A DNA stretch of 64,000 bases, taken from positions 186,001-250,000 of the forward strand of contig NZ_QFWT01000002.1 in NCBI RefSeq assembly GCF_003144035.1, in the 5' to 3' direction. The DNA is from Vibrio albus (GTDB lineage: Bacteria; Pseudomonadota; Gammaproteobacteria; Enterobacterales; Vibrionaceae). This document shows, in pieces, positions 38,786 to 46,858 of this stretch; position 1 is the stretch's first letter, and the number at the start of each line of letters is the position of its first letter. The translations under genes were made by a program, and so were the position numbers. The notes beneath the pieces were generated by a model that worked only from the letters and a program-made list of their open reading frames with translations, was not told the DNA's origin and did no database searches.

Positions 38786-39039
38786 ACGTCCTTTGGAAAA
38801 AAAAAGGACTCAGCAATGATTCGATGAAAACTATTAAGCTGTACATTCGGGAGCCAGTTGGTGTACTCTATCGTTACTATACAGTTGGAAAGCAAATATT
38901 CTAAAATGTAAATAAACATAAATATCTACAACTCAAATCACATTTTAGGTATTCTTCAAAAGCTTTCTCAAATGGTATTCATCAAGTCTCACACAGCCCT
39001 ACATCTAGTTATGAGACAGATAGTTGGAAATAAAAATCA

Positions 39040-39927
39040 ATGAGTAACGTAGGCACTAAATTCGTTTTTTCAGAAAAATTTATATTCGATCCTAACAACA
39101 ACTCCTTAACCGATCAGTCAAATGAGAATGAGGTCATTCGCCTTGGCAGTAATGAAAGCCGCATTCTTATGATGTTTTCTGAACGCCCGAGTGAGGTTAT
39201 TTCCCGCGATCAATTGCATGAATTTGTCTGGAGAGACCAAGGATTTCAGGTAGATGATTCCAGCCTGACACAAGCGATTTCAACGTTGAGAAAAAACCTT
39301 AACGACTCAACAAAAGCGCCCCTGTTTATAAAGACCGTCCCTAAAAAGGGGTATCAGTTTATTGCTTCTGTAGAAAGAACCACCATGCTAACAAACAGCA
39401 GTAAACTCGATCAGGAACCAGAACACTATGACCCGACGCCGTTAACCTCAGATGCCATTGCTGCCCCCGGGTTAACAGGAGAAGCACCTGTTGAGAACAA
39501 CTCACAGCAGCCCACCGCTCCAGAAAAAAAGGCGTCCGCTCGGAAATTTGATATTCAGCCTAAATTTATTCTGTTTCTGGCATTCCTGTTGCCATTTGTC
39601 ACACTGGCAATGATAAACCCGGCACCGTCTAAATTTAGATTGATCGATACGATTGATGGTATTCCACTAAAAACCACTCAGGGTCATCCACCAATGGACA
39701 GCTGGAAACCGTTTATCCGGGCTTGTTACCTCTCTTACGCCTCCCGATTTCCAGATAAAGAAAAGCCAGTTGAAATCATTGCAACAGCGGGGGCGCAGAG
39801 AAACCTGATTTTGAACTATATCCATCCGGCTGAATATTCTTTTAAAAATATCACCGTCCACCTTTTTGCTAACCAAACCGATCTGAGTGAGCTATGTAAA
39901 CTGGGAGCAACTAATGAGAATAAATAA
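39040..39927 (+). CDS. toxR: transmembrane transcriptional activator ToxR
   Basis: Membrane-bound regulator that controls porin and virulence genes in vibrios. The N-terminal winged-helix domain (about 1-110) includes the OmpR-type DDSSLTQAISTLRKNL and VPKKGYQFIA. A variable Pro-rich linker follows, then one membrane segment (FILFLAFLLPFVTLAMI, about 182-198) and a periplasmic domain with two Cys (RACYLSY, LSELCKLGA) that can form a disulphide. 295 residues. It overlaps toxS. Confidence 0.97.
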   Translation: MSNVGTKFVFSEKFIFDPNNNSLTDQSNENEVIRLGSNESRILMMFSERPSEVISRDQLHEFVWRDQGFQVDDSSLTQAISTLRKNLNDSTKAPLFIKTVPKKGYQFIASVERTTMLTNSSKLDQEPEHYDPTPLTSDAIAAPGLTGEAPVENNSQQPTAPEKKASARKFDIQPKFILFLAFLLPFVTLAMINPAPSKFRLIDTIDGIPLKTTQGHPPMDSWKPFIRACYLSYASRFPDKEKPVEIIATAGAQRNLILNYIHPAEYSFKNITVHLFANQTDLSELCKLGATNENK

Positions 39928-40447
39928 TAAAAGATTTGCTTATTTATTACTTAGCATCTCAGTAATCTTTAGTAGCTGGTTGTACTGGGGAACGGATGTA
40001 AAAACGAAGCAAGTACTTACCTCCAGAGAGTGGTATACCAACACGGTTTTTATCACTTCAGAGCAGGCGGCTAAAACGATACCTGAGTTGGATCTTATCA
40101 ATAAAATACACGGACGAGATACGATAAAGTACCTGCCTAATGGTACCTATATCAAAGCGTCTGTTATGAATTTTTATGATGAGGAGAATGTTATGCTTAT
40201 GGAACTGGAACTGTCCGAATCAGGCAACTGGGAACTGAGTGATAACTACCTGCTGATCCAACCGACAGAAGTCGTTGACACCAACCCCAAAAGAGCAAAC
40301 CGGGTATTTACCGACAAGCAATTAAGTATGATCAAAGAGCTGTATATGCTGGATGCCCAAGAAAGTAAGCGTATTGATATTATCAATAAACATTCCATCC
40401 TTCTGACCAGCCTGGACCACGGCTCTATTATTCTTTCCTCTAATTAA
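39914..40447 (+). CDS. toxS: ToxR-stabilising membrane protein ToxS
   Basis: Inner-membrane partner whose periplasmic domain stabilises and activates ToxR. 177 residues: an N-terminal membrane anchor (FAYLLLSISVIFSSWLYWG) followed by a periplasmic domain. The ATG at 39914 has GGGAG 7 nt upstream and overlaps toxR by 14 bp, so translation is likely coupled. An earlier in-frame ATG lies deeper in toxR and has no ribosome site. Confidence 0.95.
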   Translation: MRINNKRFAYLLLSISVIFSSWLYWGTDVKTKQVLTSREWYTNTVFITSEQAAKTIPELDLINKIHGRDTIKYLPNGTYIKASVMNFYDEENVMLMELELSESGNWELSDNYLLIQPTEVVDTNPKRANRVFTDKQLSMIKELYMLDAQESKRIDIINKHSILLTSLDHGSIILSSN

Positions 40448-40461
40448 CCGTCATCAGAACA

Positions 40462-40494
40462 TACCGCACCGAGCCATTTAGGCAGGGTGCGGTA
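40462..40494. terminator. hairpin between toxS and yfcE
   Basis: TACCGCACC (40462-40470) pairs with GGTGCGGTA (40486-40494). No strong T-run on either side. Shared by convergent genes. Confidence 0.5.
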
Positions 40495-40508
40495 GGAATC
40501 AGCTGAAT

Positions 40509-41054
40509 TTATAACTGAACCTTAGCCAGCTCCAGGCCTTCAAAGGTCATCACTGTTAACCATCCATCGACCAGCAGCCCATAACTGGCAGGAAAACCAC
40601 CTTTGGGGAATGTCACAGAGCCAGGGTTATAAATAATCTGCTCCCCCTGAAACTCAGCAACCGGAATATGGGTATGACCATGAGCGATGACATCCCCTTT
40701 TTTCAAGACTGGCCGATTATCTGAGTTGTAGGTATGACCATGAGTCAGAAACAGCCTTTGGGTTTTATTCAGCAGTACCCATGCATAATCCATCATCATA
40801 GGAAACGTCAGTAACATCTGATCGACTTCGCTGTCACAGTTTCCCCTGACCGCAATAATACTGTCGGCATACTGGTTTAACCGTTCGGCCACTGCTGATG
40901 GGTTATACCCTTCCGGAATAGGGTTGCGTGGTCCGTGGTTTAAGATATCACCCAGTAAAATAAGAAAATCAGCACCGGACGACTTAAAACACTGGATGGT
41001 TTTTTCCGTAGCAGGCAGAGAACCGTGCAGATCGGAGGCAAAGAAAAGCTTCAT
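40509..41054 (-). CDS. yfcE: metallophosphoesterase YfcE
   Basis: 181-residue phosphodiesterase. The dinuclear metal motifs are ASDLHGS, LLGDILNHGPRN, RGNCDSEVD and AHGHTHIP. E. coli YfcE hydrolyses artificial phosphodiesters; its natural substrate is unknown. Convergent with toxS. Confidence 0.93.
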   Translation of the reverse strand: MKLFFASDLHGSLPATEKTIQCFKSSGADFLILLGDILNHGPRNPIPEGYNPSAVAERLNQYADSIIAVRGNCDSEVDQMLLTFPMMMDYAWVLLNKTQRLFLTHGHTYNSDNRPVLKKGDVIAHGHTHIPVAEFQGEQIIYNPGSVTFPKGGFPASYGLLVDGWLTVMTFEGLELAKVQL

Positions 41055-41117
41055 AATAGTCGTTATCCAATCAATATTATGAAGCTATTTTACACACAGG
41101 TATCAGTAATAATAAAG

Positions 41118-41522
41118 TCAGGTATCCAGAGCCATCCCGTTGACCACGATATTGTTATAGCTCACCATACCGATAACCTTACCGTTTTCAATGACCGGAG
41201 CCCGGCTAATACCAAACCGCTCGAACAGACGAGCACAATATTTCACATTCATATCCGGACTGACTGATAAGGCAGGCTTCGTCATCACCTCATAAATATT
41301 CGTTCTGTCGCAAGAACGATTCTTTGCCAGTACCTTTTTGGCGATATCATTCATCAGGACAATGCCGTATTCATCATCTTCATGGCGTTTATCTACGATC
41401 AGGGCTTTCACTACGTGCTGCCGAGCCAGCTTGATGCCTTCTTTTACCGTGGTTAACCCATCAACAACCACATAGGTATTCGCCATCACGTCGCGAACAC
41501 GAATTATCTCTTGCTTAATCAT
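41118..41522 (-). CDS. CBS-pair protein (last gene of DUF1538 operon)
   Basis: 134-residue soluble protein made almost only of two CBS motifs: VRDVMANTYVVVDGLTTVKE ... ALIVDKRHEDDEYGIVLMND and YEVMTKPALSVSPDMNVKY ... ISRAPVIENGKVIGMVSYNN. CBS pairs bind adenine nucleotides and gate transporters or enzymes. It overlaps the PII-like gene by 4 bp, so coupling is likely. Role inferred: adenylate sensing for the DUF1538 transporter. Confidence 0.9.
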   Translation of the reverse strand: MIKQEIIRVRDVMANTYVVVDGLTTVKEGIKLARQHVVKALIVDKRHEDDEYGIVLMNDIAKKVLAKNRSCDRTNIYEVMTKPALSVSPDMNVKYCARLFERFGISRAPVIENGKVIGMVSYNNIVVNGMALDT

Positions 41523-41869
41523 AGCTCATCCTCAACTATAGACGTTAATGTCTGAACCTGGTGAGCAACCCCCACCGCATCTTCAATATCTATTTGAATC
41601 GCGATACCCTGCCCTGACTCCTGATCAAACTCTCCGACATCACGGATTTTCTCCAGAATGTGCCGGGACAAATGTTCCTCAACCATAAAGAGCAAGACAT
41701 CTTTCTGTACATCTAACGTCAGACCAAAAAAGGTTTTTTTCTGTTTCAGCCCCTCTCCTCTTGCATTATTGATAACCGTTGCACCTGTAGCGCCAGCGGA
41801 GCGCGCCGCATCCAGTACAGCATCGGTTTTGGTATCTTCAACAAAAGCGATAATTAGTTTAAAGCGCAT
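41519..41869 (-). CDS. PII-like signalling protein in the DUF1538 operon
   Basis: 116-residue GlnB/GlnK-like protein ([35 protein letters not shown], then KKTFFGLTLDVQKDVLLFMV). The T-loop has KQKKTFFGLTLDVQK with no tyrosine, so uridylylation by GlnD as in true PII is unlikely. It is better placed with PII-like regulators of membrane transporters. The ATG at 41869 follows GAGGAG and overlaps the end of the DUF1538 gene; a GTG two codons earlier is possible. Confidence 0.88.
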   Translation of the reverse strand: MRFKLIIAFVEDTKTDAVLDAARSAGATGATVINNARGEGLKQKKTFFGLTLDVQKDVLLFMVEEHLSRHILEKIRDVGEFDQESGQGIAIQIDIEDAVGVAHQVQTLTSIVEDEL

Positions 41870-42653
41870 TCTCACTCTCCTCTGCGGCTGAATTACGGTT
41901 CAGCCATTGTGTTATCTGGGCGTACCCCATCACAGAAATAATGGGAAACAGACTGGCAAAAGCAATCAGCCCAAAACCGTCAATCACCGGGTTTCGGCCC
42001 GGTACCGTAGAAGCCAACCCTAAGCCTAACGCCGTCACCAGAGGCACCGTTACCGTCGAAGTTGTCACCCCTCCGGAATCATAGGCCAGAGGAATAATTA
42101 GCTTAGGGGCAAAATGAGTTTGTATGACCACCACGACATACCCGGTAATAATGTAATAATGAATCGGATCACCAACGACTATCCGATAACTTCCCAGGGA
42201 TATACCAATAGCGACGCCCAAAGCAACCGCAATCCTTAATCCATTGACTTTAATACTTCCGGCCGAAACCTGATTGGCTTTAATCGCCACAGCAATTAAT
42301 GATGGCTCCGCAATAGTCGTGCTAAACCCGATGGCAAAGGCGAACAGATATACCCAATAATAATCAGACCATGTAAGCGATTCTGTTTCGCTGATCTTAA
42401 ATTGATGAAGAAAGTCCGGAGCCGTCAGTTGCTGAGCCATCATTTCCCCCAGAGGAAAGAGAGCCAGTTCCAGACCGAGAAGGAACAGAGATAACCCCAG
42501 AATGACATAAAAGAACCCTAAAATAACTTTAGGAAGGTTCGCGACAGGCCGTCTCAGTACGGCAAGCTGAAAACCAAAAATAATCGTCGCGATAGGAACA
42601 ACATCCATGACGGTCTGCAAGAACGTATCGGCAAATTTACTAAATTCAATCAT
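41859..42653 (-). CDS. DUF1538 membrane protein, second of a pair (UmpB-like)
   Basis: 264 residues with about 7-8 membrane segments. The conserved family blocks are [14 protein letters not shown] (about 116-129) and [20 protein letters not shown] (about 192-211), followed by [19 protein letters not shown]. The two small-residue motifs in the two halves look like paired half-helix loops of a transporter. Paired DUF1538 proteins (UmpA/UmpB of Halomonas) have been reported as a two-component Na+(Li+,K+)/H+ antiporter, which I recall from the literature. Overlaps the next gene and, by 4 bp, the first DUF1538 gene. Confidence 0.9.
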   Translation of the reverse strand: MIEFSKFADTFLQTVMDVVPIATIIFGFQLAVLRRPVANLPKVILGFFYVILGLSLFLLGLELALFPLGEMMAQQLTAPDFLHQFKISETESLTWSDYYWVYLFAFAIGFSTTIAEPSLIAVAIKANQVSAGSIKVNGLRIAVALGVAIGISLGSYRIVVGDPIHYYIITGYVVVVIQTHFAPKLIIPLAYDSGGVTTSTVTVPLVTALGLGLASTVPGRNPVIDGFGLIAFASLFPIISVMGYAQITQWLNRNSAAEESENAL

Positions 42654-43384
42654 GCCAGCACCATTCCATAAATCATCACAAACATCATGGGCAAAAGAGA
42701 GGCAAAGGCGATCAGGCCAAAGCCATCCAACATGGGGTTACGACCTTTAATGGCTGACGCTAACCCCACCCCCAAAGCCGTAACCAAAGGGACAGTGATG
42801 GTTGACGTTGTCACTCCGCCAGAATCATAGGCGATGCCGATAATGGAACTCGGGGCAAACCAGGTCAGAACAACCACGCCCACATACCCACAAATAATCA
42901 TGATATGGATCGGCCACCCCCGAATAATCCGGATAACGCCAAGCACAATAGCAACGCCAACAGACAATGCCACGGTAATTCTGAGTCCCAGGGCATAGGC
43001 ATCCATCTCTTGAGCTGAGTCAGGGATAATTCCCCCTTCCGCAGCAACAGCTGCGGCTTCTGCCGCTACTGCCGTCAGTGCCGGTTCAGCAATCGTGGTC
43101 CCAAACCCAAGACAAAAGGCAAATAAAGTCAGCCAGAGAACACTCCCTTTTCGGGCAAACGCCTGAGCCATAGACTCCCCGATAGGAAATAACCCCATAT
43201 TCAGCCCTATGACAAAAAAAGTCAGTCCGAATACCACAAGTATCAGCCCAAACAATATGGAAAGAATATCCGGCAGGGGTTCCTGTAAAACCACCAGCTG
43301 AAAAAATGCGATAACGCACACAATAGGGAGTAAATCTCGCAGACTGTCAAACATAGCTTTAAACAAAGCCAACAGTGCTCCCAT
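42650..43384 (-). CDS. DUF1538 membrane protein, first of a pair (UmpA-like)
   Basis: 244 residues and about 7 membrane segments. It has the same family blocks as its partner: [20 protein letters not shown] (about 95-114) and [20 protein letters not shown], then [19 protein letters not shown]. The two genes are clear paralogues fused neither in frame nor in length, so a heteromeric channel or antiporter is likely. A strong AGGAGGGAG precedes the ATG. First gene of the operon UmpA-UmpB-PII-CBS. Confidence 0.9.
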   Translation of the reverse strand: MGALLALFKAMFDSLRDLLPIVCVIAFFQLVVLQEPLPDILSILFGLILVVFGLTFFVIGLNMGLFPIGESMAQAFARKGSVLWLTLFAFCLGFGTTIAEPALTAVAAEAAAVAAEGGIIPDSAQEMDAYALGLRITVALSVGVAIVLGVIRIIRGWPIHIMIICGYVGVVVLTWFAPSSIIGIAYDSGGVTTSTITVPLVTALGVGLASAIKGRNPMLDGFGLIAFASLLPMMFVMIYGMVLA

Positions 43385-43429
43385 GCTCCCTCCTGTGTGA
43401 CTGACTTTTCATGAAGATACTACTAAGAT

Positions 43430-43443
43430 GCGTTGTTCAACGC
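43430..43443 (-). promoter_or_regulatory. palindrome upstream of the DUF1538 operon
   Basis: GCGTTG-TT-CAACGC, a 6-bp perfect inverted repeat with 2-bp centre, 46-59 bp upstream of the first DUF1538 gene. This is an operator-like position, but no regulator can be named. Confidence 0.45.
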
Positions 43444-43530
43444 TTATTCAAAACCACTAAATACTACTTTTCGCACCTTGATTAAATCATTTTCAGCTGA
43501 TGACAAATTAAGTAATGAAAGATAAACACG

Positions 43531-43580
43531 CCCTTGTAAGATTAAGCGACATTCGCGGATCTTTCAATGAGTTACAAGGG
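43531..43580. repeat. separated inverted repeat in the DUF1538-yfcH divergent region
   Basis: CCCTTGTAA (43531-43539) and TTACAAGGG (43572-43580) form a perfect 9-bp inverted repeat 32 bp apart. It could be a double operator or the stem of a leader RNA. A TATAAT lies about 80 bp upstream of nothing else but yfcH (43634-43639 region), so the yfcH promoter probably follows it. Confidence 0.45.
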
Positions 43581-43670
43581 TATATATGAACCCTTTAACC
43601 AACGATTCTAGCCGGGTAATGAGAATACTGGCTATAATAACGACTATGGACAGACGGTCAGAGATATAAC

Positions 43671-44585
43671 ATGCGAATTTTGCTTACAGGTGGAACCGGG
43701 TTTATCGGCTCTGAGCTGGTGAAACAACTCATGACACATGACATTGTGCTGTTAACCAGAAATGTAACGAAAGCCAGACAGATATTGAATCATGCCAGTC
43801 AGGCTCACCTCACTTATATCGACTCGCTAGACCGTCTTTCTGACCTCAATCACATTGACGCTGTGATTAATCTCGCAGGAGAGCCCATTGCAGGAAAACG
43901 CTGGAGTAAGCGCCAGAAGCAGAAAATCTGTGATAGCCGATGGAATATAACCCGAAAAATAACCGAACTGATTTATGCCAGTACCGAGCCGCCTTCCGTA
44001 TTCATCAGTGGCTCTGCGGTTGGCTATTACGGTGATCAGCAGGAACACCCGTTTGATGAATCCTTACATGTTTGCCATGAAGAATTTACTCATCACGTTT
44101 GCGCCAGATGGGAAGAACTGGCGATGAGAGCTCAAAGTGAGGATACCCGGGTTTGTATCCTCAGAACCGGAGTGGTCCTTGGCCTGAATGGGGGCGCACT
44201 GAAAATGATGCTTCCTGCTTATAAATTTGGTGCCGGGGCAGTATTAGGCAGTGGCCGGCAGTATATGCCCTGGATCCACATACAGGATATGGTTCGGGGG
44301 ATCAGCTATCTTCTGAACACCGAGCATGCCAGTGGATACTTTAACCTCACCGCCCCCCATCCGGTACAAAACCGGGAATTCAGCCGGATACTGGCCAAAA
44401 ACCTGAAACGTCCTTATCTGCCTTTTACTCCTAGGTGGGCACTTGCTCTGCTTATGGGAGAAGCGAGTTCATTACTGTTTGACAGTATCAGAGCAAAACC
44501 TAAGCACCTGACAGATTTAGGGTTTCATTTCAACTATTCGAGGCTGGAACCGGCGATAAAAAACCTTTTACATCACTATAAGTGA
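43671..44585 (+). CDS. yfcH: TIGR01777-family NAD(P)-dependent epimerase-like protein
   Basis: 304-residue extended-SDR protein. The Rossmann loop is GGTGFIGSELVKQL and the next core block INLAGEPIAGKRW; SGSAVGYYGDQ is the family signature. The C-terminal DUF1731-type end is present (LGFHFNYSRLEPAIKNLL). Its function is unknown. E. coli YfcH is the nearest named relative. It is followed 50 bp later by the SDR gene. Confidence 0.9.
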   Translation: MRILLTGGTGFIGSELVKQLMTHDIVLLTRNVTKARQILNHASQAHLTYIDSLDRLSDLNHIDAVINLAGEPIAGKRWSKRQKQKICDSRWNITRKITELIYASTEPPSVFISGSAVGYYGDQQEHPFDESLHVCHEEFTHHVCARWEELAMRAQSEDTRVCILRTGVVLGLNGGALKMMLPAYKFGAGAVLGSGRQYMPWIHIQDMVRGISYLLNTEHASGYFNLTAPHPVQNREFSRILAKNLKRPYLPFTPRWALALLMGEASSLLFDSIRAKPKHLTDLGFHFNYSRLEPAIKNLLHHYK

Positions 44586-44635
44586 GCACTAAGCTGGATC
44601 GACACAAAATATAACGTCAGTGAATTAGGTTTGTT

Positions 44636-45466
44636 ATGTCTGTAAAATCCATTCTCATTACCGGCTGTTCTACCGGAATTGGCTATACCTGTGCCCATGC
44701 TTTAAAAAGCAGGGGCTATAATGTCATCGCGTCATGTCGGCAGGAAGAAGATGTCTTACGGCTGCAGTCCGAAGGCCTGACCTGTATCCAGTTGGATCTC
44801 AGCAGCCCGGAGAGTATCACTTCTGCAGTCAGGCAAACGCTAAAACTCAGCAATGGAAATCTTTATGCTTTATTTAATAATGGTGGCTATGGCCAGCCAG
44901 GCGCATTAGAAGATCTTCCGACAGAAGCACTCCGGGAACAGTTTGAAACCAACTTCTTTGGCTGGCATCAGTTAGTTAAAGAGGTTCTGCCTGTCATGCG
45001 CGAACAAGGCAACGGAAGAATTATTCAAAATAGCTCTGTATTAGGCTTTGCGGCCATCCCTTATCGCGGTGCGTACAATGCCGTGAAGTTTGCTATAGAA
45101 GGCTGGACTGATACTTTAAGACTGGAACTCTACAACACTGGCATCAATATCTGCCTAATCGAACCCGGCCCGATAGAAACCCGCTTCCGGGCAAATGCAT
45201 TACAAAAATTCCGGCAGTGGATTGATATTGAGTCCAGTTACCATAAAACAGACTATCAGTCGCAACTGGCTCGCTTAAATAAGACAACATCGGGAAACCG
45301 CTTTGTACTACCCGCCGAAGCCATCGTTGCCCCTTTGATACATGCTCTGGAATCCCCGGATCCAAAACCTCGCTATCGGGTCACCACTCAGACTAAGATT
45401 GCTGCTGTGCTGAAGAGGCTATTACCGACCTCCGTTCTGGATAATATTCTTCGAAAATCAGCTTAG
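44636..45466 (+). CDS. ybbO: short-chain dehydrogenase/reductase, YbbO-like
   Basis: 276-residue SDR oxidoreductase. Cofactor loop TGCSTGIGYTCAHAL, NNGGYGQPG, and catalytic Ser (QNSSVLG) with Tyr-Lys in YRGAYNAVK. The family in E. coli reduces aldehydes. In E. coli ybbO lies beside ybbN (cnoX), and here cnoX is also the next gene on this strand, which supports the name. Confidence 0.87.
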   Translation: MSVKSILITGCSTGIGYTCAHALKSRGYNVIASCRQEEDVLRLQSEGLTCIQLDLSSPESITSAVRQTLKLSNGNLYALFNNGGYGQPGALEDLPTEALREQFETNFFGWHQLVKEVLPVMREQGNGRIIQNSSVLGFAAIPYRGAYNAVKFAIEGWTDTLRLELYNTGINICLIEPGPIETRFRANALQKFRQWIDIESSYHKTDYQSQLARLNKTTSGNRFVLPAEAIVAPLIHALESPDPKPRYRVTTQTKIAAVLKRLLPTSVLDNILRKSA

Positions 45467-45540
45467 CCACGCAATCTTTAAATATCCCCGACTATTCCAT
45501 GGTGGTTCTGAACTATCAGTGACCGTTTCCCCCCGCTAAA

Positions 45541-45584
45541 TGACCATTTGATGACAATGTATATACACTGTCATCAAATGGTCA
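45541..45584. repeat. near-perfect 44-bp palindrome
   Basis: TGACCATTTGATGACA (45541-45556) is perfectly inverted at 45569-45584, and the centre TGTATATACA (45558-45567) is itself palindromic. Only one base pair (45557/45568) breaks the symmetry over 44 bp. There is no T-run behind it, so it is not a standard terminator. It can form a cruciform or bind a dimeric protein. Confidence 0.9.
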
Positions 45585-45642
45585 CAATGTAACCTTATCC
45601 TTTATTACATAGCATTGTGCTATGTCTGCCCCAAGTAAAGAG

Positions 45643-45726
45643 ATGCATTCGGTAAATTATATGACCCTACACATGCTTAACTGGATAAGTATCAGTATTA
45701 CTCTTATATTGTTTATGCTGCTTTGA
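45643..45726 (+). CDS. candidate tiny hydrophobic protein (27 aa)
   Basis: Open frame of 28 codons from ATG 45643, with an internal ATG at 45661. The C-terminal 17 residues are almost all hydrophobic (LNWISISITLILFMLL), enough for one membrane span. A weak AAAGAG lies before the ATG. It is followed 68 bp later by a rho-independent terminator and preceded by an 8-bp hairpin (45607-45625) and the 44-bp palindrome. It may be a small membrane protein or chance; coding is not proven. Confidence 0.3.
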   Translation: MHSVNYMTLHMLNWISISITLILFMLL

Positions 45727-45794
45727 GAAAATAAAAACAGATCATATTGCTCAAATAGAACAGAATATAACACCTTCGCTTGTTACACCCACAT

Positions 45795-45820
45795 CGCCCC
45801 TGTTATCAGGGGCGTTGTCT
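45795..45820 (+). terminator. rho-independent terminator upstream of cnoX
   Basis: CGCCCCTG / CAGGGGCG stem with loop TTAT, then TTGTCTT. It is 330 bp after the ybbO stop and 75 bp before cnoX, so it ends either a long ybbO 3' region or a separate small transcript. Confidence 0.8.
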
Positions 45821-45896
45821 TATCAGCCGCTTCCCCTTGATAACTGGCTCACTCACCCATATCTCTCTGATATAACCCAATTTAGGAACCATCGCT

Positions 45897-46751
45897 ATGC
45901 AATCTGAATATGTTGTTGAGTTAAATGAACAGAACTTCCGTCAGGTTTTGGAAAGCTCCGTACAAACCCCGGTATTAATTCATTTCTGGGCTTCCATGAG
46001 TCAGGAAAGTTCTGAAATCATCCCTCAGTTACAAACTCTGGCTCAACAATACAATGGGGCATTTACCTTAGCCCTGCTGAACTGTGAACAAGAGCAGAAT
46101 ATTGCAATGCAGTTTGGCGTTCAGGCCCTTCCGACTATTGCTCTGTTTGTGAATGGACAGCCGGTCGACGGTCTGGGTGGGCCTCACCCAATTGAGGCTA
46201 TTAGCGAAATGCTGAGTAAACACCTTCCTAGTCAGGATGAGCTGACCCTGAAAAGTGCGTTAGAGAAAGTACAGGATAAACAGTACAGCGAAGCGCTGCC
46301 AATGTTGACAGGATTGCCGGAAGAGATGCAGCAACAAGGCGATGTGAAGCTGGCTATGGCTGACTGTTATCTTGAAACCCAGCAGTTTGAACAGGCAAGA
46401 GTACTTCTGTCTGCTATTCCGATGGAGTATCAGGACAACTATTATAAGGGCCTGATTGCTAAGCTGGAGTTACATGATCAGGCTGCTGATAGCCCGGAAA
46501 TTCAAGCGTTGGAAAACCAGATGCAACAGGAACCACACAATGTAAAAACGGCCTGTGAACTGGCACTGCAGTACCATCAGGTGAGTCGCAGTGAGGAAGC
46601 GCTTGAGCTTATCTGGTCCTTTTTATCCAAAGACCTGAATGCACTGGATGGCGAACTAAAAAAAGCATTTATGGACATTCTTTCTGCGCTGGGGCAGGGT
46701 AACGCGGCTGCAGCAAAATACCGCCGACAGCTGTATTCGTTGCTGTACTGA
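45897..46751 (+). CDS. cnoX: chaperedoxin CnoX (YbbN)
   Basis: 284-residue cytoplasmic protein: thioredoxin-like domain (1-110) followed by TPR-like helices (about 125-284, ending KYRRQLYSLLY as in E. coli). E. coli CnoX is a holdase that protects proteins from bleach and hands them to GroEL/DnaK. The active-site region here reads WASMSQESSEI, with no Cys, so classical CXXC chemistry is impossible. The C-terminal TPR part is well kept. Neighbouring qmcA/nfeD genes are also its neighbours in E. coli. Confidence 0.93.
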   Translation: MQSEYVVELNEQNFRQVLESSVQTPVLIHFWASMSQESSEIIPQLQTLAQQYNGAFTLALLNCEQEQNIAMQFGVQALPTIALFVNGQPVDGLGGPHPIEAISEMLSKHLPSQDELTLKSALEKVQDKQYSEALPMLTGLPEEMQQQGDVKLAMADCYLETQQFEQARVLLSAIPMEYQDNYYKGLIAKLELHDQAADSPEIQALENQMQQEPHNVKTACELALQYHQVSRSEEALELIWSFLSKDLNALDGELKKAFMDILSALGQGNAAAAKYRRQLYSLLY

Positions 46752-46790
46752 TCTACAGATTACAGAAAGTATTCGTGCAAAATCAATCAT

Positions 46791-46820
46791 ACAGAAAGGG
46801 CGCAAATGCGCCCTTTCTGT
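46791..46820. terminator. strong palindromic terminator between cnoX and nfeD
   Basis: ACAGAAAGGGCGCA and TGCGCCCTTTCTGT form a perfect 14-bp stem with a 2-nt centre, serving both convergent genes. The ACAGAA-GGGCGC wording resembles the left end of repeat copy B (12057-12068). Confidence 0.8.
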
Positions 46821-46858
46821 ATTCCGGTGCTTTAATAAAGCACGCTAAACCTTGCTGA

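Noticed and set aside
38722..38904. 60-codon plus-strand frame between htpG and toxR
   Set aside because: It starts inside the htpG start region antisense and has no ribosome site; the region is better explained as divergent promoters.
41519..41869. True nitrogen PII (GlnB/GlnK)
   Set aside because: No T-loop tyrosine, no amtB or glnA neighbour, and it is coupled to DUF1538 genes.
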